The notes under the pieces: model-generated | Told to the model about the DNA's origin: nothing | Databases searched by the model: none | The model's input: only the letters and a program-made list of their open reading frames with translations | In this document: positions 24,576 through 36,665 of the stretch, piece by piece | Position numbering within the stretch: position 1 is the first letter of the stretch | Layout: each line of letters begins with the position of its first letter | Assembly: GCA_949358305.1 (NCBI GenBank) | Contig: OX442320.1 | Location: 2,110,501-2,174,500, forward strand | Direction of reading: 5' to 3' | DNA from: Strigamia acuminata | Taxonomy: Eukaryota > Arthropoda > Chilopoda > Geophilomorpha > Linotaeniidae | DNA: 64,000 nucleotides | Program-made: the position numbers and the translations under genes

Positions 24576-24763
24576 AACAAGCTAAGCTATTGGAAAATTT
24601 TGTCCACAGGTGTTCGTTTATTCTCTTATGGTGTTAAGTTTACTGATTTAAATAAACAGATGGAGACAAAATAAAAATAAAAATTGACTTATTTGTCAAT
24701 TTTTCTTTGTCGATGAAATCTTTTTGAAATATATTTCTAATACGGAGTATATTTTTCAATTTT

Positions 24764-24846
24764 GACCCACACTCAGATTCGAAACCAGGTCCATCCGTTT
24801 CACAGACCAGCATCTGATCCACTGGTTCGATTTCGGCAATGGCATA
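24764..24846 (-). repeat. tRNA-like segment, possible SINE head
   Basis: Read on the minus strand, AACCAGTGGATCAGATGCTG is followed about 35 bases later by GGTTTCGAATC. Their order and spacing resemble the A and B boxes of a tRNA-type pol III promoter, with an extra base in the B box. No full cloverleaf with intact acceptor stem could be drawn, so this is at best a tRNA-derived SINE or tRNA pseudogene. Confidence 0.35.
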
Positions 24847-26111
24847 CAATAAATATGAGCACAAAGTATCTTTCACATGATTTATTTAATATTACTCTGC
24901 ATGTGGAAGTCAAAGTGTGAATAGTTCAAAGGAAATAACATTTTGGATGTGTATTAAGGTCCATCCAGCATCCATTTCGTACATCTTTTTAACCATTGCA
25001 TCTTTCCTTAAAACGTGTAATTTTGCTATTTTACACCATTTATACTCCATTTGGGTTCACATCGCCCAGTTGAACAACATTTTAAGTGTTACATGTTTGA
25101 AAAGGTGTGAATCATGTTTTTAAATCTTTTTTTGCATCTCTTATTTCTATAGCAGTGTGCAGTAGGCGAGGCAAATAATGTTGTTGCCAAGACTTATGCA
25201 AAATCTTGTAGATCAAAATAAGTTTTGTACTAAATTTTGCATTTTCTCATGTCTTTCTGGATGTCTTACTTAGATTACAACTAGAGATTGTCCACAAGTT
25301 AGTACATCCAATTCTTTGGGAATAATTCCACTAAAATGAGTGCAGCAGCTTGTGGGCACTCTGTAGAACCAAAGTCACAAGACACACAATTAATTCGAAC
25401 AAAATAAAGCGAAAAATCCAAAAATTTCACTTGTCTTTTGCCAATTTGTTCTGCTTGTGGTGTAGTAATTTGATAATAAAGATTTAATACTCTATTAATG
25501 CAAATGTGATGAAATTATTAGGGTAATCTAGAGCAAATGGGCCGTGTTTTAATTCCATTGGGAGTACATTGGTTTTATACATTATTGATGTGCTTAAAAT
25601 AAGCATTATGGTTATTGCACACGAGGGATTCAATTCATTTGGAGACATTGTGTAGGTTAGTTATGCTGTAATGTTGTCCCAGACTTCACACTTAAGTTAT
25701 AAGGTTGTTAAGACCATTTCTCCAGTTGGCTACTGGAGCAAAGCACCACTTTAAGGTACATATTTCAGCATAAAAGGCACATTTATGCATCCAAAAAGTG
25801 CACTTTTGCATCTAAAAGGTTGTGACAGCCCAACTGATGACTCCAGCAAGGTGAGATTCTACTTGTTCCTATATCAAAAGGGCGGAGAGCGAATGGTACA
25901 TAGAATGGGAATTGAAAATAAGCAGTAACGGATAGAGAGAGAAAGACTTCTATAGCCGCACTAACATTGCTGCATCAATCTATAAATCTATTTTTCACAA
26001 TTCTCTGAAATTTGATCAGGGTGTCAACAACCTGCTTCTCTAATTTATCATCGTACAAAAGCACAGACGCCTAACTCTTGCGGGCTTAACGGTGTAACAT
26101 GAAGAATACAG
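24847..26111. other. Gene-free stretch
   Basis: No exon, RNA or element ends recognised. Confidence 0.4.
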
Positions 26112-26357
26112 TAGGCGCATTCAATAACTTTTTGTTTAAATTTTCGTTTTAAACGAATTTTTAGACAAAATGTTTGGTTTCTGAATGCAATTGTTTATTT
26201 GGTAAATAAACGATTGTTTCACTACCAAACTTGATCTGGGATTGCAAATCAAGTTCCAGGTTTAAACCCATTTAAACAAGCTTTTAAATGAGAATCTCGT
26301 TGAAAAGTTCGTTTAAACGACCGTTATTGACTGTTTTACCAAAATATAAACGCACCT
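26112..26357. mobile_element. Probable MITE related to family B
   Basis: The left end TAGGCGCATTCAATAAC and right end AAACGCACCTG are weakly inverted and share the TAGGTGCATTCA style of family B. Inner palindromic blocks CGTTTTAAACGA and CGTTTAAACG support a foldback structure. The ends match poorly, so the boundaries are approximate. Confidence 0.45.
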
Positions 26358-26620
26358 GTTTTTCGTGTACCTTTTTTTCAAGTTTAATTACGGTGTGTTA
26401 TATTTTTGCAACAGGCAAATACCTGAAATTTGGACAAAATATGTAAAATACTGTAATATTAGAAAATATGTTATCTAAGGTCAAAAAATGTTTCATAATT
26501 AAACTTGAAAAAAGGCCAAAAGACAGGCTTGTTTATACTTTTGTAACACACTGTATTACACCTGTGTTATAATTGTAGCACATGATTCAGCGTCTGTGGT
26601 TTGATTTAGGCATCAAGATA

Positions 26621-26796
26621 AGCAGTGCCGGACTTACCGGGCTGATTTTAAAAAATCAAAAATTAGGATCAACGACACATTTGAAAATCGAACTTGCGTT
26701 TTGTCAACATTATTGTTAACAAATTTTCTGTATTAGAATAAATAATACTTTAAAGAAAGCTGAAGCTTCCAAAGATTAATGGTAAGTCCGGCACTC
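26621..26796. mobile_element. hAT-like MITE with CAGTGCCGGACTTACC ends
   Basis: CAGTGCCGGACTTACC on the left and GGTAAGTCCGGCACT on the right are inverted repeats over 15 bp. TCAAGATA stands directly on both sides (26613-26620 and from about 26795), fitting the 8-bp target duplication of hAT elements. The flanking context GGC(A/G)TCAAGATACCGG also occurs uninterrupted at about 19032-19048, which looks like a relative of the empty site. It is non-coding. Confidence 0.8.
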
Positions 26797-28776
26797 AAGA
26801 TACCGGACGCAGACTATAGAATAGATGCAGTTGGAGGCATTTGGCAAGAATAAAATGAATGCGGTTGAGGATGTGCTCTTTGAGTATATACAAACCAGGG
26901 AAGAGATCCATTACCCTTCTCCTTGTGAATGTTTAATGAAAAACAAACAAGTTGAGCAAGAGTGAAAGTCGTGAGTTAAAGAAAAGAAGGCAAGTGCTGA
27001 AAGGCTTAACTATAGACTTACGACTAACTTAAACGCAAATGTCTTGTAAAATGTCTTGTGAGAGAAGATGTGTAAGATAGAACTGTGTCTGTGGCTAGCG
27101 TTTGGGCGGGAAATGTCAGAGGGCAGAAAATTGCAAACCCATATCTTAGTGAAGTGACCGAAAAGCCGAGCTCATCCCTAAAACAAACATTAGGAAGTTA
27201 AAACAGCGAAACATCTTGGCTTGTAATTGTTTTAATGTGTGGTCAAAGTTTCGGATGCTTGAACTGGCTACACTCACGATGAATGGATTTAGTGATTTTT
27301 ACAAAGTAGATGCTACGATTAGAAGCTCTTCGAGCAATAAAATGGTAGCAGGACGTTCTTGAAAACATGCCCGATGGGCCAATCAAGCTGTTAGGGTTTC
27401 TGTTTCTGGTGGCTCGATGGGAGCCAAAAATCTAAGACATTGTCATTTAAGCTTAGGATCATTAAAACTTGTGGATTATTTCAGTTCTACTTTTTAAATG
27501 ACGATTCAAAATTCGATATTTCAGTTTAATATCGATTAAAACTGGTGTATTTTAGTTTTTAGATATTTTTTTAACATGAAAAGAATTCAACTTGCACATG
27601 TGAAAGGAATGGTGTTAAAACTGTTTTTTAAAGGGACGCGTCATAATGGGGGAATTGGAGGCGACGCCATGTTTGGTCGCCAGAGTCACTTCGGTGACCC
27701 ACTATGTAAATGGGTTGAGTTATTGTGATAATAGTGGGCAGAATATATTTGCGTATATACCTTGTTTGAATAAAACTAATCACAGTTCTAAACTATTGCG
27801 TATGTGGGCTTTCATTTGCAATCGATCTAAATCAATTTCAATTTTGTGACATCCGAACTCTAAGATGACTTTTAGTTTTAATTATACGGTACGAAATACA
27901 ATTTTGAGTTGTTTAAGCGCAACAAATGGGACTGTTTTTGCTATTTTTTCGGTCAAAATCGATTTTAGACTGACGTAGCCTCAAGTCCTGGTTTTGGTTT
28001 CGGTTTGTCACATTATATTCTGGTCGCACCACGCGCGAGTGAATTAGGTGTTGTGTTTTGTTTTAGTGATGTTACTTCCTCCAAAGTACAAAAATGTAGA
28101 TAGTAGCATTTGAATAAACAATCAAAATGTTTTGAAGGCATTCAGAACATCAGAAAATATGACAAAAAGGGGAAAGCAGAATCCAAAGAAAAAGTTTTTT
28201 TAATTTAAAATACGGAGTAATAATAATAAATGAAAATACATTTTGAAAAAAAAATTCTTTTTTTGGAGATATTTTTAATGAAATATAATGATCTTTTCTT
28301 GGCATCATAAAGTTTGAATCTGAGCTGATGCCACAAGATCCAGAGAATCTTTTTTTTTGTGTAAAATATCAGCATGGCTTATTGTCATTAGTGTGCTTGG
28401 TGGGTATAGGTTTAGTGAGGAATTCTTGTTTACGAGGAAAATGTTTTTAAGTGCTTTTTATCAAGTTTGCTAAGTGTTGTAAGGATTTTGAAGAGATTGT
28501 AATGTGAAGTTGCTGTTGGAAAAAGATAAGGGAGAGGGAGAAGTGGAGCAATTTAATGCTGTTAGCATTTAGCAACACTTGGCAAAAACATTGGTTTGTT
28601 GTCGTCATCGGTGTGTTTTTACAAGGACAATCTGGCAAAGTACTAATTAATATTTATATATGTTTTTTGGGTATTAAAATGTAACGGTTTATTGGAATAC
28701 TTTTGTTAGGATGACTTCTTTGATTTTTTTCTAAGGATAATCGATTTTTGTGGATATTGAGGTGATATTTAAGGTT
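26797..28776. other. Gene-free stretch
   Basis: No exon, RNA or element ends recognised. The short frame at 27646-27849 has no family signature. Confidence 0.4.
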
Positions 28777-28936
28777 TTTTGGAATATTTACTCAACTTTT
28801 GGAATATGTACTCAACTTTTGGAATATGTACTCAACTTTTGGAATATTTACTCAACTTTTGGAATATTTACTCAACTTTTGGAATATTTACTCAACTTTT
28901 GGAATATTTACTCAATTTTTGGAATATTCTACTCAT
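28777..28936. repeat. 20-bp minisatellite, 8 units
   Basis: Units of TTTTGGAATATTTACTCAAC start every 20 bases from 28777; the second and third have ATGTA for ATTTA and the last is degenerate. Confidence 0.95.
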
Positions 28937-30117
28937 AATTTTGTTGATTTTTAGTTGATTTTTTTTTAGATTTTTTGTTGATTTTTGTAGGTTTTTGTTT
29001 TTCAATTTTGAGGATTTTTCTCGATTTTTCGGATTTTTGACTTAGTTTTTTTTTCTCTTTCCTTTTTCTTGTATTCCCAAGTGATTGTGATTTCATTTAG
29101 TTGGTAGTCTTCGATTCTTATCGAGCTTCAGCCTTACTTTTTAGGCCACGTTTGAGACGACCTTTTGATGAACAAACCCGCTTTGTGATTGCACTGTGAA
29201 CTGGGAAAACCACAGAAAATCCAGTTAGAGGTGGATGGCAGATGTTCTTGCCATATAGGAACAGTGTCTTAAATCAGACGTCAGTGAGGTCACTCCAAGC
29301 ACTGACCAGACCCAATGTTGCTTAACTTCCGCATTCAACTTGCCGACAACGCTCAAACTTATTGAAAATTTCAAAATGAGCTGACATTTTCTTCCGATAT
29401 TCTCCTGATTTATCATATGTGGTAATTCTGTTGGCAACAGTTCAGTTCGGACTGAACAAAAACTATAAATTTAATTAATTTATGGCTTTGTTTTTTTCTA
29501 ATAATACGTGAACGTAAAAACTTGACCAAACTAACCATTTTTCATCACGACAGAATTAAAAGAATAAACATGCTATCAATCTCCACTTGTTTATTTGCAT
29601 CTGTTACACCGTTGATGCCTTAATTAGTGAAACAAATTGACCATCATTCACAAGTGACACTGAATTTGTTCCAACCTGATGCACAGCAACAAATGATGCA
29701 ACTTTGTATGATCTGACATATCGGCATTGAGCATCTAACGAGATACTGCTATCTAACATCTGTGGTGACCTCAAAAGTACGCCTTTGAGTACTCACCATA
29801 CTTGTAATTATCTTGTGAAAGGACAAAATATTATCTCTATAAAATTACATTTTATTATTCGATGCATCTCAGCATAAATAACGATGAGTTTTTGCACTAT
29901 GAGAACGAACTATGCCCTGGAAGCAAAAAGGAAAAATTTGTGGACATATTTTTCGAGTCTTAAACACAGATAGGGTATATCGGAAAAACCACAAGGGATA
30001 GCTTGATTCAAACGCATGCAACGAATGTGAAATTTTCACTGCGCGCTTTGATTCAAACCCTCATGGCTGCAATCAATATGTCGAAACGTCCATTGAAATG
30101 AGACGAGACCGAGGAGA
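28937..30117. other. Gene-free stretch
   Basis: T-rich start, then unremarkable sequence. A patch at 29120-29460 has more balanced composition and open frames on both strands, but I could not match it to a family. Confidence 0.4.
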
Positions 30118-30152
30118 ACCGAGGAGAGGAGAGGAGAGGAGAGCACTGCTGG

Positions 30153-30187
<35 letters not shown>

Positions 30188-30583
30188 ACCTCCGCTTGGT
30201 GAAAAGCCCCACTCCTCCGGAGGGATCAATAATTGATGACAACACAATTCTCTGTCACTCTAATGCACCTCCATTTTGACCTTCCCCTTTCTTCCACTTG
30301 GCTGGATAAAATTGACAATTTCCACCTTTCTTTTTATCTCTATCTGAATAGCCCGGCGCGAGAAGCAGATATACCGTACCAAATTTGTTCGCGAGAAAGA
30401 AAATAAAAAGGAAAATCATCTCTGTGCATATATTAGATGGGTTGACACGCATGCAAATGAAGGAGAGAGAGAGAGAGAGTGGCAGCGTGCCAAATCTCTC
30501 GCACGCTAGTCATAGTCAAACAGTCAACTGGACTGCGCATTCACAAGTGTTCCTTCTCTTCTCTTCTCTTCTCTTCTCTTCTC
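30118..30583. repeat. Cluster of GA/CT simple repeats
   Basis: (GAGGA)n at 30118-30143, (CT)n at 30155-30185, (GA)n at 30462-30479 and (TTCTC)n at 30553-30583. GA-type and CT-type runs face each other and could pair over some 400 bp. Open frames across them encode only arginine/glutamate or serine/leucine runs. Confidence 0.85.
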
Positions 30584-30623
30584 GTCTCGCTATATGGATT
30601 CCTTGTTTGCTTTTTCGATGCTT

Positions 30624-31142
30624 TTAATTAGAGACTACATTTCTGGGTGTATAATTGGCTATAAATTGCATTTAATTCTCACGTTACCGGTGCTGCGCGA
30701 GCAAATAAAACATTTTAATTAAAAATTAAGGCTTTACTTCCATTCGCTAGCTACCGGGGTCATTTTTTGACCCATTCCAAGATGGCTTCCATGCATAATC
30801 GGAGATTGATCCAAAGAGAAAACATTTCTAGCCTCACGTACGAGGTAAGAAATAATGTCCAGATGCAACAAAGTATAAATATCCACCAGGAGGTTTCTTT
30901 TTGATGAATTTACCCTTGATGGTACTGTAAACGCTGGGTAATGGATGGCACTTCCTCCATCTTGGTTCTTGATGGCCCGCTTGTGTCTTTCAATCCGATG
31001 TTTGATTGCCAGGTGTAACGATCCGAGCTAGATGACGTTACTTTGTAAGAACTGGCCCGTAAACAATATAAACATCCGGCATCGAGACCTTGCACTTCCG
31101 CTTACGAACGATTTATGACTACGCTGTGTAGTCTCTAATTAA
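30624..31142. mobile_element. Possible element bounded by TTAATTAGAGACTACA
   Basis: TTAATTAGAGACTACA at the left is exactly complemented at the right, 16 bp. The pairing stops there, no second copy is seen in the window, and TTAATTA-type ends are partly palindromic by themselves. The interior has one 61-codon minus-strand frame without a recognised motif. Confidence 0.35.
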
Positions 31143-33721
31143 TCGCCCCGACAACCAAATAGTTGTTCCAACAAAATTGATGTTGATTGATTTTTCTATT
31201 TGTTCCGTGTTTTTGTTTTGCTGCGCAATTAACTCTGCGGTCTACATTTACAAGTTAGTTAGTGGTTTGTGTCCGTCCGGTTGTCACCTGCGTGGTAGTT
31301 GACAAAGTAAATGTTGTGTATACATTACAGTATGGCAATGTAGTGGGGTGCCACATGAGTCTACTTATGTAGTGTCATATAACCATGTCTCCCCCACGTA
31401 CAGTTTTAACCCCCAGTCAGAATAAAGCCACCCATAGAGTAAGTTACGTGTTCCGAGTCTCTCACTTCAAGAAGTAACAACATCACAACAGTTTTGAATG
31501 TTAATTGTTTTTCTATTGTGCCTGTGGATTCTAAGGCAAATATTTTCTACTTTGTTGATAATAAAGTTACAGTACTTTACGTAAACAAATAACACTTGCA
31601 AACGCTGTTTGAGACTGATAATGCGAGAAAAAAAAAACGAAAAAGAATTTAACGGAGAAAATTTGTTTTTCACCGAAACAGCTTTTTGCAGTTTTCTTGC
31701 CTAAGCAGAAGGTGCATTCATACAAGGTCATTTAAACCTGCGTTTAAATATTTTTTTAAATGTAAAATTTTACATTTAGATTGGTTTAAAGATATAAGCA
31801 AGTCTAAATGATCTATTTTTGGCTACACAAAGGAACGATCTTTGAATATTAAAGCAGTCACACCGACACGAGATCTAATCGTCACTATTTCTTGCGGTAA
31901 GCGCGTAATGAGGGAATGAAGAATTTCTATTGACCACAGACTGAACGTGGCATTTAATGTGGTGACACGGACTAGATTAGCAAGGTGTTCGCTCACCTGC
32001 GACATTAATAATCGCGCAGACGCGAGTGCATGTTATTGGTGGAGCAATGCGGCGCGGCGTTGTCAAGATTTGCTGCACTTATATTAATAGGACGGCAGAA
32101 GCATTTCATTACACGGCATAAAAACAGGAGCACATTTGCATTGATCAATAGGAATTTTCTGCATCCACTTGTTACCATGGAGATAAAAGCTTAAAACTTT
32201 TTTTTCCTCCTCGCGAAATGTGTTTTGAACGCAGCAAGATGTTTATCACTTGATAAATTGGCATCCAAATCAAGTCCAAGATTAGTTTCAAGCTAATGCA
32301 CTGTTGCGGGCTCATACGCAGCACCCTCAGCACAGATTGTTATTTTTCTTTAATAGTGTCGTTAAGGAATTAATGAGATATTTCCCTTTGGAAGTACAGC
32401 GAGAGAGAGTAGGGCGCCGCTGAGCGCTGACAAAGAAAAGGCGCGATGTGCTTTTATTGAGCCATCCAATGTTTCCTTTTTCAGATTGCATCTGAGCTCA
32501 TTGCATTTCTGCCATTCAACGTGTCACTCTTTCCAGCCTCTTTTTCGAGCCGTATCGGCTGCAGGTATATTGTTGAAGAGGGTGCTTTACGGCCGGGGCT
32601 GTAGCGGAGGGAATACGCGGTAAACCTCGGGCTTTACGCGGGACATGTTGGGCTTCGGGGCTGGATCGCGAGTAACCCTCGCTGCACTCCGAGCCTCAAT
32701 TCAAACGCAAAAGTTTAACATTGTTTTGGGCAAACAATACGAGAGAGTTTTGATTTTTCAGTTTGATTTACGGCCAAAATGTTGAATTTGTAAACAAGTA
32801 AACAAAGGATTTGAGCCTTGAAGTAAGCAAAACCGCTGCTTACGATGCCAGAGCGGCAGCGACGGCGGCTCGTTTGTTGCATGGCGGTTTTATAAGCCGA
32901 GCGTAGCCATGTGAATAAAATATTCACGACTCCATGTTTGTTTTATTTCAACAAACTGCAAAGGATTACCAGAAAGCGCGCTTTAATAATGCAGTGGTCT
33001 GGGCGGAAAATTGTACTCTTTATATTCTTTGGCGTCTTAGCTTACCAGTTGGCGACTCCAACGGAGCGGTTATGAATATATCTAACTTATTACAGTAATC
33101 GCCAGCATCCTTTGTTACTGTAGAGTATACACTCCACAAGTTATTGGACGCACTGGATGCTGCATTCATTACACAATGAATTTGCAAAGTGGAATTAGTG
33201 TCCATTGACTCGTGATTTATGTGTAATTAATTGATGAAAATTGAGGGAAAATGATTTGAAGGATTTTCTTTTTGTCTCCAGATTATGGATTAAAAGTTTG
33301 AATTGTGGTGTGAGAAGAGATTAGCGATGAAATTCTAAAAAGGATAAATGTTGATAATGCCTTTAAGTTAGATAGGTAGGCTTGGTTGAATTGAAAATGT
33401 TATCTTCTACTCGATCACTGCTGTCCATTATTTCTCCATCAACATGACCAATTAGTAATTAGACAGTGTAATTGGAAATGAGGGTCAGTTGCCAGGGCTC
33501 TAGGGATGTGGTCAGTGCCGAAGCTATTCGTATTTTGCCAGTCCAGTTTTCCTTTTTCCAGTTTAGACATTTTTTATTTTGCTTCCCAAAATCAGTGTTC
33601 CTTTTGTAGAGTGGTTAAGACATTAAGTAATAACTGAGGTGTCATCTTGTGTACTAAAAACAGTGATGTAATGTCATCCGCTCATTACCATGGTTTTCCT
33701 TGGCTAAATGCAGACTAAAGC
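31143..33721. other. Gene-free stretch with one repeat remnant
   Basis: No exon or RNA recognised. At about 31712-31816 a remnant related to family B shows AGGTGCATTCATACAAGGTC and a region resembling 35741-35798. A GC-richer patch near 32570-32690 contains the hairpin-like GCGGTAAACC/GGCTTTACGCG. Confidence 0.4.
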
Positions 33722-34693
33722 TAGCTTCACACTTGTGTTCACACTAGATGAAATGAAATTCAAGGAGAAATTAGTCAAACGCAACGCAGAGTCTGTTCAC
33801 ACTGTAGGGCACGTGTGAACAGAGCTGAAACAATTGATGTTGCGCCTGGCCAATCAGATGGTTTCAATGAAACCTGGAATTGGATCTAGTTCTAGAACAA
33901 GTTCCAGAATTAGGCCTGTGCGATATTGGATTGTTGCAAATGCGATTGCGATATTGGATTGTTGCGATTATATCGCAGATATATCGCATTTGCGAAATAT
34001 CGCGATATAATCGCAATAATCGCAATAATCGCAATAATCGAAATAATCGCAATATCGCAATAATCGCAAAAATCGCAATAATCGCAATATCGCAATAATC
34101 GCAAGATATCGCAATATCGCAATATCGCAATGCCAACAACAAATATCGGCCGGTAACACCTCTAATCAATTTATTATCTCAATTTTTGATTCAAACTTTG
34201 TAAAAATCGTGAAAAATGGCCAAAAAAATTCGTAAAAATCGTGAAAAATTGCCAAAAAAATCGTAAAAATCGTGAATAATCGCAAATTCGCACTAATCGC
34301 AGTTATCGCAATAATCGCAGTAATCGCAGTAATCGCAATAATCGCAATATCGCAATAATCGCAATAATCGCAATAATCGCGATATGCGATATATCGCAAA
34401 CGAGAGCTAGCGACTTAAGTAGTTGCGATATTCACAAAAAAAAAATTGCATTGCGATTAATCGCAAATTCGCACAGGCCTATCCAGAATCCGAAAATGGC
34501 GGCCGACTTGCATGTGGCAAAGTCTCGCCAACCAGACGTGAATGGACGAGAGTTGGAGTTGCGTTGCTTCGCTTACTTCAACTTGGAGTGGAAGCAGGAA
34601 TTGGCACTTGGTAGCAATACCAAGAATTTTTTTGGACGTAAGCAGCGTCAGTTTTCTTGTGTTGCGTCTAGTGTGAACGCAAGTGTGAACCTA
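33722..34693. mobile_element. MITE family H, copy 2, split by a nested element
   Basis: The left end TAGCTTCACACTTGTGTTCA and right end GTGTGAACGCAAGTGTGAAC pair as in 19062-19454, and the interior matches that copy on both sides of the insertion at 33911-34481. Without the insert and one duplicated target it is about 393 bp, the same size as the intact copy. There is a small insertion near 33815 with an extra GTGTGAACAGAGC-type block. Confidence 0.92.
33911..34481. mobile_element. hAT-like MITE with TAGGCCTGTGCGA ends, nested
   Basis: The ends TAGGCCTGTGCGA and TTCGCACAGGCCTA are inverted repeats. TCCAGAAT stands at 33903-33910 and again at 34482-34489, an exact 8-bp target duplication as made by hAT transposases. 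The related intact element at 19.2 kb has TCCAGAAT once at the same place, which serves as the empty site. The interior is dominated by CGCAATAAT and GATATCGC units that can pair across the element. No transposase frame is present. Confidence 0.93.
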
Positions 34694-34893
34694 CCTTAAG
34701 AACTACGTTTGTTTTCATTAGTCTAAAAGCTCACAGCTGCACATGGCCATTTGGCAGGAAATACGAATACCTAGAGTCGGCGCTGGATGCAACCTTGTAA
34801 AAACGCCGCGTAGATTCTAATTCTAATTCCAATCCACAAGTCTTCGCAGGCGACCGCCAAGGTCGAGATGCTGGAAATTGTGTTCTGCGACCC

Positions 34894-34990
34894 ATCGCGA
34901 CCCTTCGATGTTATAATTGCGACATGTTAGGACATTACGCATGTCCACGTACAAGAAGACTTTGTTGGAGTGGCCAGCGTATATTTTCCG
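34894..34990 (+). pseudogene. Possible retroelement gag zinc-knuckle relic
   Basis: One plus-strand frame reads RCYNCDMLGHYACPRTRR. It has the C-x2-C-x4-H core of a CCHC knuckle, but the last cysteine is two residues early. The preceding residues fit the basic linker usual before gag knuckles. No pol sequence follows, so this is a short dead fragment if real. Confidence 0.35.
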
Positions 34991-36414
34991 TGCGTGGTAG
35001 AAATATTTGGCAATGTTTATTAGAAATGGGCATTTGAATTGAAAATTTGCTCTTTTCTGTTTTTAAGGCCGGCCGTTGCGGTATAAATAAGCAGGGACTT
35101 AGCAAACTCGAAACGGTTCGTTCTCTAGGGTGTCAAGTGTAAATTTCATGGGTTCCCACTTTCTTGCTCTCCTTTGGTCTCGCATTGCCGAGCTGGCAAA
35201 TGACCTATCCAATGGTGCCTGTGGTGCAGTAAACGTGGGATTTATACTGCCGCTCAAGGGTTTCATTTCTTTTTTTTGTTGTTGTTGTTTTTCATTTTAT
35301 TTCCAGGCGGGGCTTTAAATTGCTGCATTATGTATATAAAGAGCAGAATGAGATGTGAAGTGTTAACTGGTTCAAAACGTGTCGTAACACTTAAAAATTC
35401 GCCTTTAGGCCATTTTTTTTTATAATTTGTAATTTGTAATTTCACTTAGGAAACTTGATTTCATATACTCGGTCAGATTACATCACGAGAAAGTTGTACT
35501 TAAAATGTTTTGCTGCGTAAATGTTGCGCGCATGCCCACAGACGAAACTAGCCGCCATTTTTTAAAGTTGGATCGAGATAACTCTCGGTAAAGCAGTTGA
35601 AATATCTTGTTTTGTGTAAATGAGTCTTTGAATGGAGGTAGTAAAATGTAAAATGTGTAATTTTGTATCGCAATAAAAAATGCATTAAACATGTCGAGAT
35701 GAGATTTGGCTCAAATATTTATTTTCTAGACTTCACCAACACATTTAGACTGGTTTTAAAAAATATAAACAAGTTGAAATGACTTTATGAATGCTCCTAC
35801 TGTTATTTAATAGACTTGTTGCAATTACAGTGGTGCATCAACAAACGGTTCTCATTTAAATATGTCTGTGTTGGTTTTATGACACGCAAGTTTCTAGGTT
35901 TAGTCTTTTTTTGTGTGTATTTGGAATGATTTATTTTGCCTATCACTGTTTGAAATGTGCGTAGGATTTAGTTGAAATGAATTTCTCTTTATTTAATGAA
36001 AAATTTAGCTTAAATTATTACACTCGAGGGAATAATTGATTTAATTTTGTGTAAAATTTAAAGAAGAAAAAATCTACTTTTTTAAAAATTAAGTTCCCAC
36101 GAGTTTAATATGAGAAAATTCTTGTTTGGAGGAAATTGGTTTGGAAGGAAAGTTTAATGTAAGTGAGACTCCAGCAAGCAGCATTTCTTAAATAAATTTC
36201 AATGGAGAAGTCAGTTTCAGTTAGTGTCCATTTATTACAATTGGTTTGAGTGCTATATTAGGATGGATGGGTGCGGCATATTTCATACATAACTTCGCTC
36301 CTGGGACGTAAATCAGAATCATCAATGAATTCCATTTAAAAGACACATCTACTTCTGGCTAAAATTTATAAAATTATAGTTAAAATTTATAGTTTTTAAA
36401 ATTTTTCTAAAATT
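34991..36414. other. Gene-free stretch with one repeat remnant
   Basis: A TATAAATA sequence at about 35082 has no clear initiator or gene behind it. Positions 35741-35798 (CATTTAGACTGG to GACTTTATGAATGCTCCTA) are one end of a family B-like element. Otherwise nothing was recognised. Confidence 0.4.
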
Positions 36415-36665
36415 TATCTAAATTCATCAAAAATTTGTGAAAATTTCATAAATTTATCAAAAGTTTGTGAAAATTCCATAAATTCATCAAGAATTTGTGA
36501 AAATTCCCTAAATTTGTCTAAATTCATCCAAAATTTCCTAAATTCATCAAAAATTCCCTAAATTCATCAAAAATTTGTGAAAATTCACCAAAAATTTGTG
36601 AAAATTCACTAAAAATTTGTGAAAATTCATCAAAAATTTGTGAAAATCCATCAAAAATTTGTAAT
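36415..36665. repeat. Degenerate AT-rich minisatellite
   Basis: Variants of AAATTTGTGAAAATTCATCA with lengths around 15-22 bp follow one another about a dozen times. Confidence 0.85.

Noticed and set aside
30036-30247. Arginine/glutamate-rich minus-strand frames
   Set aside because: They translate the (CT)n and GAGGA microsatellites.
32600-32700. GC-rich patch with GCGGTAAACC hairpin as an RNA gene
   Set aside because: Only one short imperfect stem; no tRNA or snRNA signature. A faint similarity at about 4300 is too short to interpret.
35075-35320. TATAAATA plus a 62-codon frame as a promoter and first exon of the CG3556-like gene
   Set aside because: No initiator at the proper distance, no in-phase donor, and the frame ends in low-complexity Phe/Cys; 16 kb from the next exon.
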